In this document: positions 60,881 through 64,000 of the stretch, one piece after another
How the letters are laid out: each line of letters starts with the position of its first letter
How positions within the stretch are numbered: position 1 is the stretch's first letter
From: Aplectana chamaeleonis
Lineage: Eukaryota > Nematoda > Chromadorea > Rhabditida > Cosmocercidae
NCBI GenBank assembly: GCA_029168955.1
Contig: JAPDOI010000381.1
Location: 186,001-250,000 of the forward strand
Direction of reading: 5' to 3'
DNA: 64,000 nucleotides
Translations under genes and position numbers: made by a program
The notes under the pieces: generated by a model
What the model was told of the DNA's origin: nothing
Database searches by the model: none
Seen by the model: only the letters and a program-made list of their open reading frames with translations

Positions 60881-63800
60881 GTCCCTCACACTTTACCCAG
60901 CGCGTGGCGCACACCCAGTCGGGTCCCACACACTTTATATGGCGCTTGGCGCATTTCCAATTTGGTCCCACATACTTTCCGCGGCGCTTGGCGCACTCAC
61001 AGTTGGGTCCCGCACACTTTCCACGGCGCTTGGCGCACCCCCAGTCGGGTCCATCACACATTATATGGCGCTTGGCGCACACCCAGTCGGGTCCCTCAAA
61101 CTTTACCCAGCGCGTGGCGCACACCCAGTCGGGTACCACACACTTTATACGGCGCTTGGCGCACTTCCAGGTTGGTCCCACACACTTTCCCCGGTGCTTA
61201 GCGCACTCACAGTTGGGTCCCTCACACTTTATACGGCGCTTGGCGCATTTCCAGTTTGGTCCTGCACACTTTTCCCGGCTCTTGGCGCACATCCAGTCGG
61301 GTCCCACACACTTTATACGGCACTTGGCGCACTTCCAGTTTGGTCCCACACACTTTCCCCGGCGTTTGGTGCACTCACAGTTGAGTCCCACAAACTTTCC
61401 CCGGCGCTTGGCGCACTCAAATTTGGGTCCCACACACTTTCCTCGGCGCTTGGCGCACTTCCAGTTTGGTCCCACACACTTTCCCCGGCGTTTGGTGCAC
61501 TCACAGTTGAGTCCCACAAACTTTCCCCGGCGCTTGGCGCACTCAAATTTGGGTTACACACACTTTATATGGCGCTTGGCGCATTTCCAATTTGGTCCCA
61601 CATACTTTCCGCGGCGCTTGGCGCACTCACAGTTGGGTCCCACACACTTTCCTCGGCGCTTGGCGCACCCCCAGTCGGGTCCATCACACATTATATGGCG
61701 CTTGGCGCACACCCAGTCGGGTCCCTCAAACTTTACCCAGCGCTTGGCGCACACCAGTCGGGTCCCACACACTTTATATGGCGCTTGGCGCATTTCCAGT
61801 TTGGTGCCACACACTTTCCCCGGTGCTTAGCGCACTCACAGTTGGGTCCCTCACACTTTATACGGCGCTTGGCGCATTTCCAGTTTGGCCCTGCACACTT
61901 TTCCCGGCTCTTGGCGCACACCCAGTCGGGTCCCGCACACTTTATACGGCACTTGGCGCACTTCCAGTTTGGTCCCACACACTTTCCCCGGCGTTTGGTG
62001 CACTCACAGTCGAGTCCCACAAACTTTCCCCGGCGCTTGGCGCACTCAAATTTGGGTCCCACACACTTTCCTCGGCGCTTGGCGCACTTCCAGTTTGGTC
62101 CCACACACTTTCCCCGGCGTTTGGTGCACTCACAGTTGAGTCCCACAAACTTTCCCCGGCGCTTGGCGCACTCAAATTTGGGTTACACACACTTTATATG
62201 GCGCTTGGCGCATTTCCAATTTGGTCCCACATACTTTCCGCGGCGCTTGGCGCACTCACAGTTGGGTCCCGCACACTTTCCACGGCGCTTGGCGCACCCC
62301 CAGTCGGGTCCATCACACATTATATGGCGCTTGGCGCACACCCAGTCGGGTCCCTCAAACTTTACCCAGCGCGTGGCGCACACCCAGTCGGGTCCCACAC
62401 ACTTTATACGGCGCTTGGCGCACTCACAGTTTGGTCCCGAACACTTTCCACGGCGCTTGGCGCACACCCAGTCGGGTGCCACACACTTTCCTCGGCACTT
62501 GGCGCACTTCCAGTTTGGTCCCACACACTTTCCCCGGCGTTTGGCACACTCAAATTTGGGTCCCACACACTTTCCCCGGCGCTTGGCGCATCCCCAGTCG
62601 GGTCCATCACACATTATATGGCGCTTGGCGCACACCCAGTCGGGTCCCTCAAACTTTACCCAGCGCGTGGCGCACACCCAGTCGGGTCCCACACACTTTA
62701 TACGGCACTTGGCGCACTTCCAGTTTGGTCCCACACACTTTCCCCGGCGTTTGGTGCACTCACAGTTGAGTCCCACAAACTTTCCCCGGCGCTTGGCGCA
62801 CTCAAATTTGGGTCCCACACACTTTCCCCGGCGCTTGGCGCACTCAAATTTGGGTTACACACACTTTATATGGCGCTTGGCGCATTTCCAGTTTGGTGCC
62901 ACACACTTTCCACGGCGCTTGGCGCACACCCAGTCGGGTCCCACACACTTTCCACGGCGGTCGGCGCACACCCAGTCGGGTCCCACACACTTTATATGGC
63001 GCTTGGCGCATTTCCAATTTGGTCCCACATACTTTCCGCGGCGCTTGGCGCACTCACAGTTGGGTCCCGAATACTTTCCACGGCGCTTGGCGCACACCCA
63101 GTCGGGTGCTACACACTTTCCACGGCGCTTTACGCTCTTCTAATTTGGTCCCACATACTTTCCGCGGCGCTTGGCGCACTCACAGTTGGGTCCCGCACAC
63201 TTTCCACGGCGCTTGGCGCACCGCTAGTCGGGTCCATCACACATTATATGGCGCTTGGCGCACACCCAGTCGGGTCCCTCAAACTTTACCCAGCGCGTGG
63301 CGCACACCCAGTCGGGTACCACACACTTTATACGGCGCTTGGCGCACTTCCAGGTTGGTCCCACACACTTTCCCCGGTGCTTAGCGCACTCACAGTTGGG
63401 TCCCTCACACTTTATACGGCGCTTGGCGCATTTCCAATTTGGCCCCACACACTTTCCCCGGCGCTTGGCGCACTCAAATTTGGGTCCCACACACTTTCCC
63501 CGGCGCTTGGCGCACTCAAATTTGGGTCCCACACACTTTCCTCGGCACTTCGCGCACTTCCAGTTTGGTCCCACACACTTTCCCCGGCGTTTGGTGCACT
63601 CACAGTGGAGTCCCACAAACTTTCCCCGGCGCTTGGCGCACTCAAATTTGGGTCCCACACACTTTCCCCGGCGCTTGGCGCACTCAAATTTGGGTTACAC
63701 ACACTTTATATGGCGCTTGGCGCATTTCCAGTTTGGTGCCACACACTTTCCGCGGCGCTTGGCGCACACCCAGTCGGGTCCCACACACTTTCCACGGCGG

Positions 63801-64000
63801 TCGGCGCACACCCAGTCGGGTCCCACACACTTTATATGGCGCTTGGCGCATTTCCAATTTGGTCCCACATACTTTCCGCGGCGCTTGGCGCACTCACAGT
63901 TGGGTCCCGAACACTTTCCACGGCGCTTGGCGCACACCCAGTCGGGTCCCACACACTTTATATGGCGCTTGGCGCATTTCCAATTTGGTCCCACATACTT
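60881..64000 (-). repeat. Main array terminal block with 630-bp higher-order repeat
   Basis: The marker CCATCACACATTATATGG occurs at 61,051, 61,681, 62,310, 62,604 and 63,234, spaced 630, 629, 294 and 630 bp. Those are 15, 15 (minus one base), 7 and 15 monomers. Companion markers are TATATGGCGC, CTCAAATTTGGG and CCACATACTTTCCGCGG. The array runs past the window end. Confidence 0.9.

Noticed and set aside
5902..64000. Hundreds of long open frames as repeat-protein genes
   Set aside because: Frames on both strands are open at once and the translations are frame-shifted readings of the same 42-bp unit. No unique start, splice site or terminator belongs to any one of them.
23028..64000. CRISPR-like direct repeats
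   Set aside because: Repeats are head-to-tail without unique spacers, no cas genes are present, and the surroundings carry eukaryotic transposons.
23028..64000. Centromere call via CENP-B box or telomere call via TTAGGC repeats
   Set aside because: No match to the CENP-B box pattern was seen in the units, and no telomeric repeat tract is present. Array form alone does not show function.

Overview
This window looks like repeat-dominated eukaryotic (metazoan) DNA. It holds no intact conventional gene. The transposon relics (an RTE-type non-LTR retrotransposon, the 3' end of a CR1/L2-like non-LTR element, a Tc1/Tc3-like terminus and transposase start, and several foldback elements) fit an invertebrate, most likely a nematode. 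That assignment is an inference from element style, not a demonstrated match.

Layout. (1) Positions 1 to about 22,727 form an imperfect palindrome folded at about 11,820-11,833. The left arm is cut by the window start. From outside to centre each arm carries: an RTE fragment with decayed endonuclease and reverse-transcriptase N-terminal frames; a Tc1-like terminus; an inverted-repeat element split by a CR1/L2-like LINE tail with an unusually long (about 111 bp) target duplication; a Tc3-like transposase N-terminal scrap; a relic block of diverged 42-bp repeats; a 251-bp foldback element; a 479-bp foldback element; a GC-rich block with GC box and TATA box; a short boundary motif; and a 5-6 kb array of 42-bp satellite units. 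(2) The right RTE copy runs on to about 22,855 and ends in an AT-rich junction with a 41-bp tandem duplication. (3) From 23,028 to the window end, about 41 kb, lies an unbroken second array of the same 42-bp satellite, which continues beyond the window.

The satellite unit is 42 bp, about 62% GC, and lacks stop codons in most frames of both strands. It therefore produces hundreds of overlapping long open frames, up to 1,301 codons, which should not be read as genes by default. Units are organised in higher-order repeats of 5, 6, 7, 9 and 15 monomers, with local subfamilies: a 6-bp deletion variant at 26-35 kb, 84-bp dimers, a disordered block with 41-bp units at 35-45.6 kb, and a 630-bp higher-order repeat near the right end. 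On the array strand with the Cys-rich frame, both cysteine codons recur in nearly every unit and several third positions vary synonymously. This leaves a slim possibility of past or present coding for a 14-residue Cys/Lys/Arg repeat protein.

The most interesting structure is the combination: a satellite family present as relic, palindromic and main arrays; a shared boundary motif at array ends; outward-facing promoter-like blocks; and a fold that would give a kilobase-scale hairpin RNA if transcribed across. Assembly error around the fold is a real alternative for part of this and is flagged.
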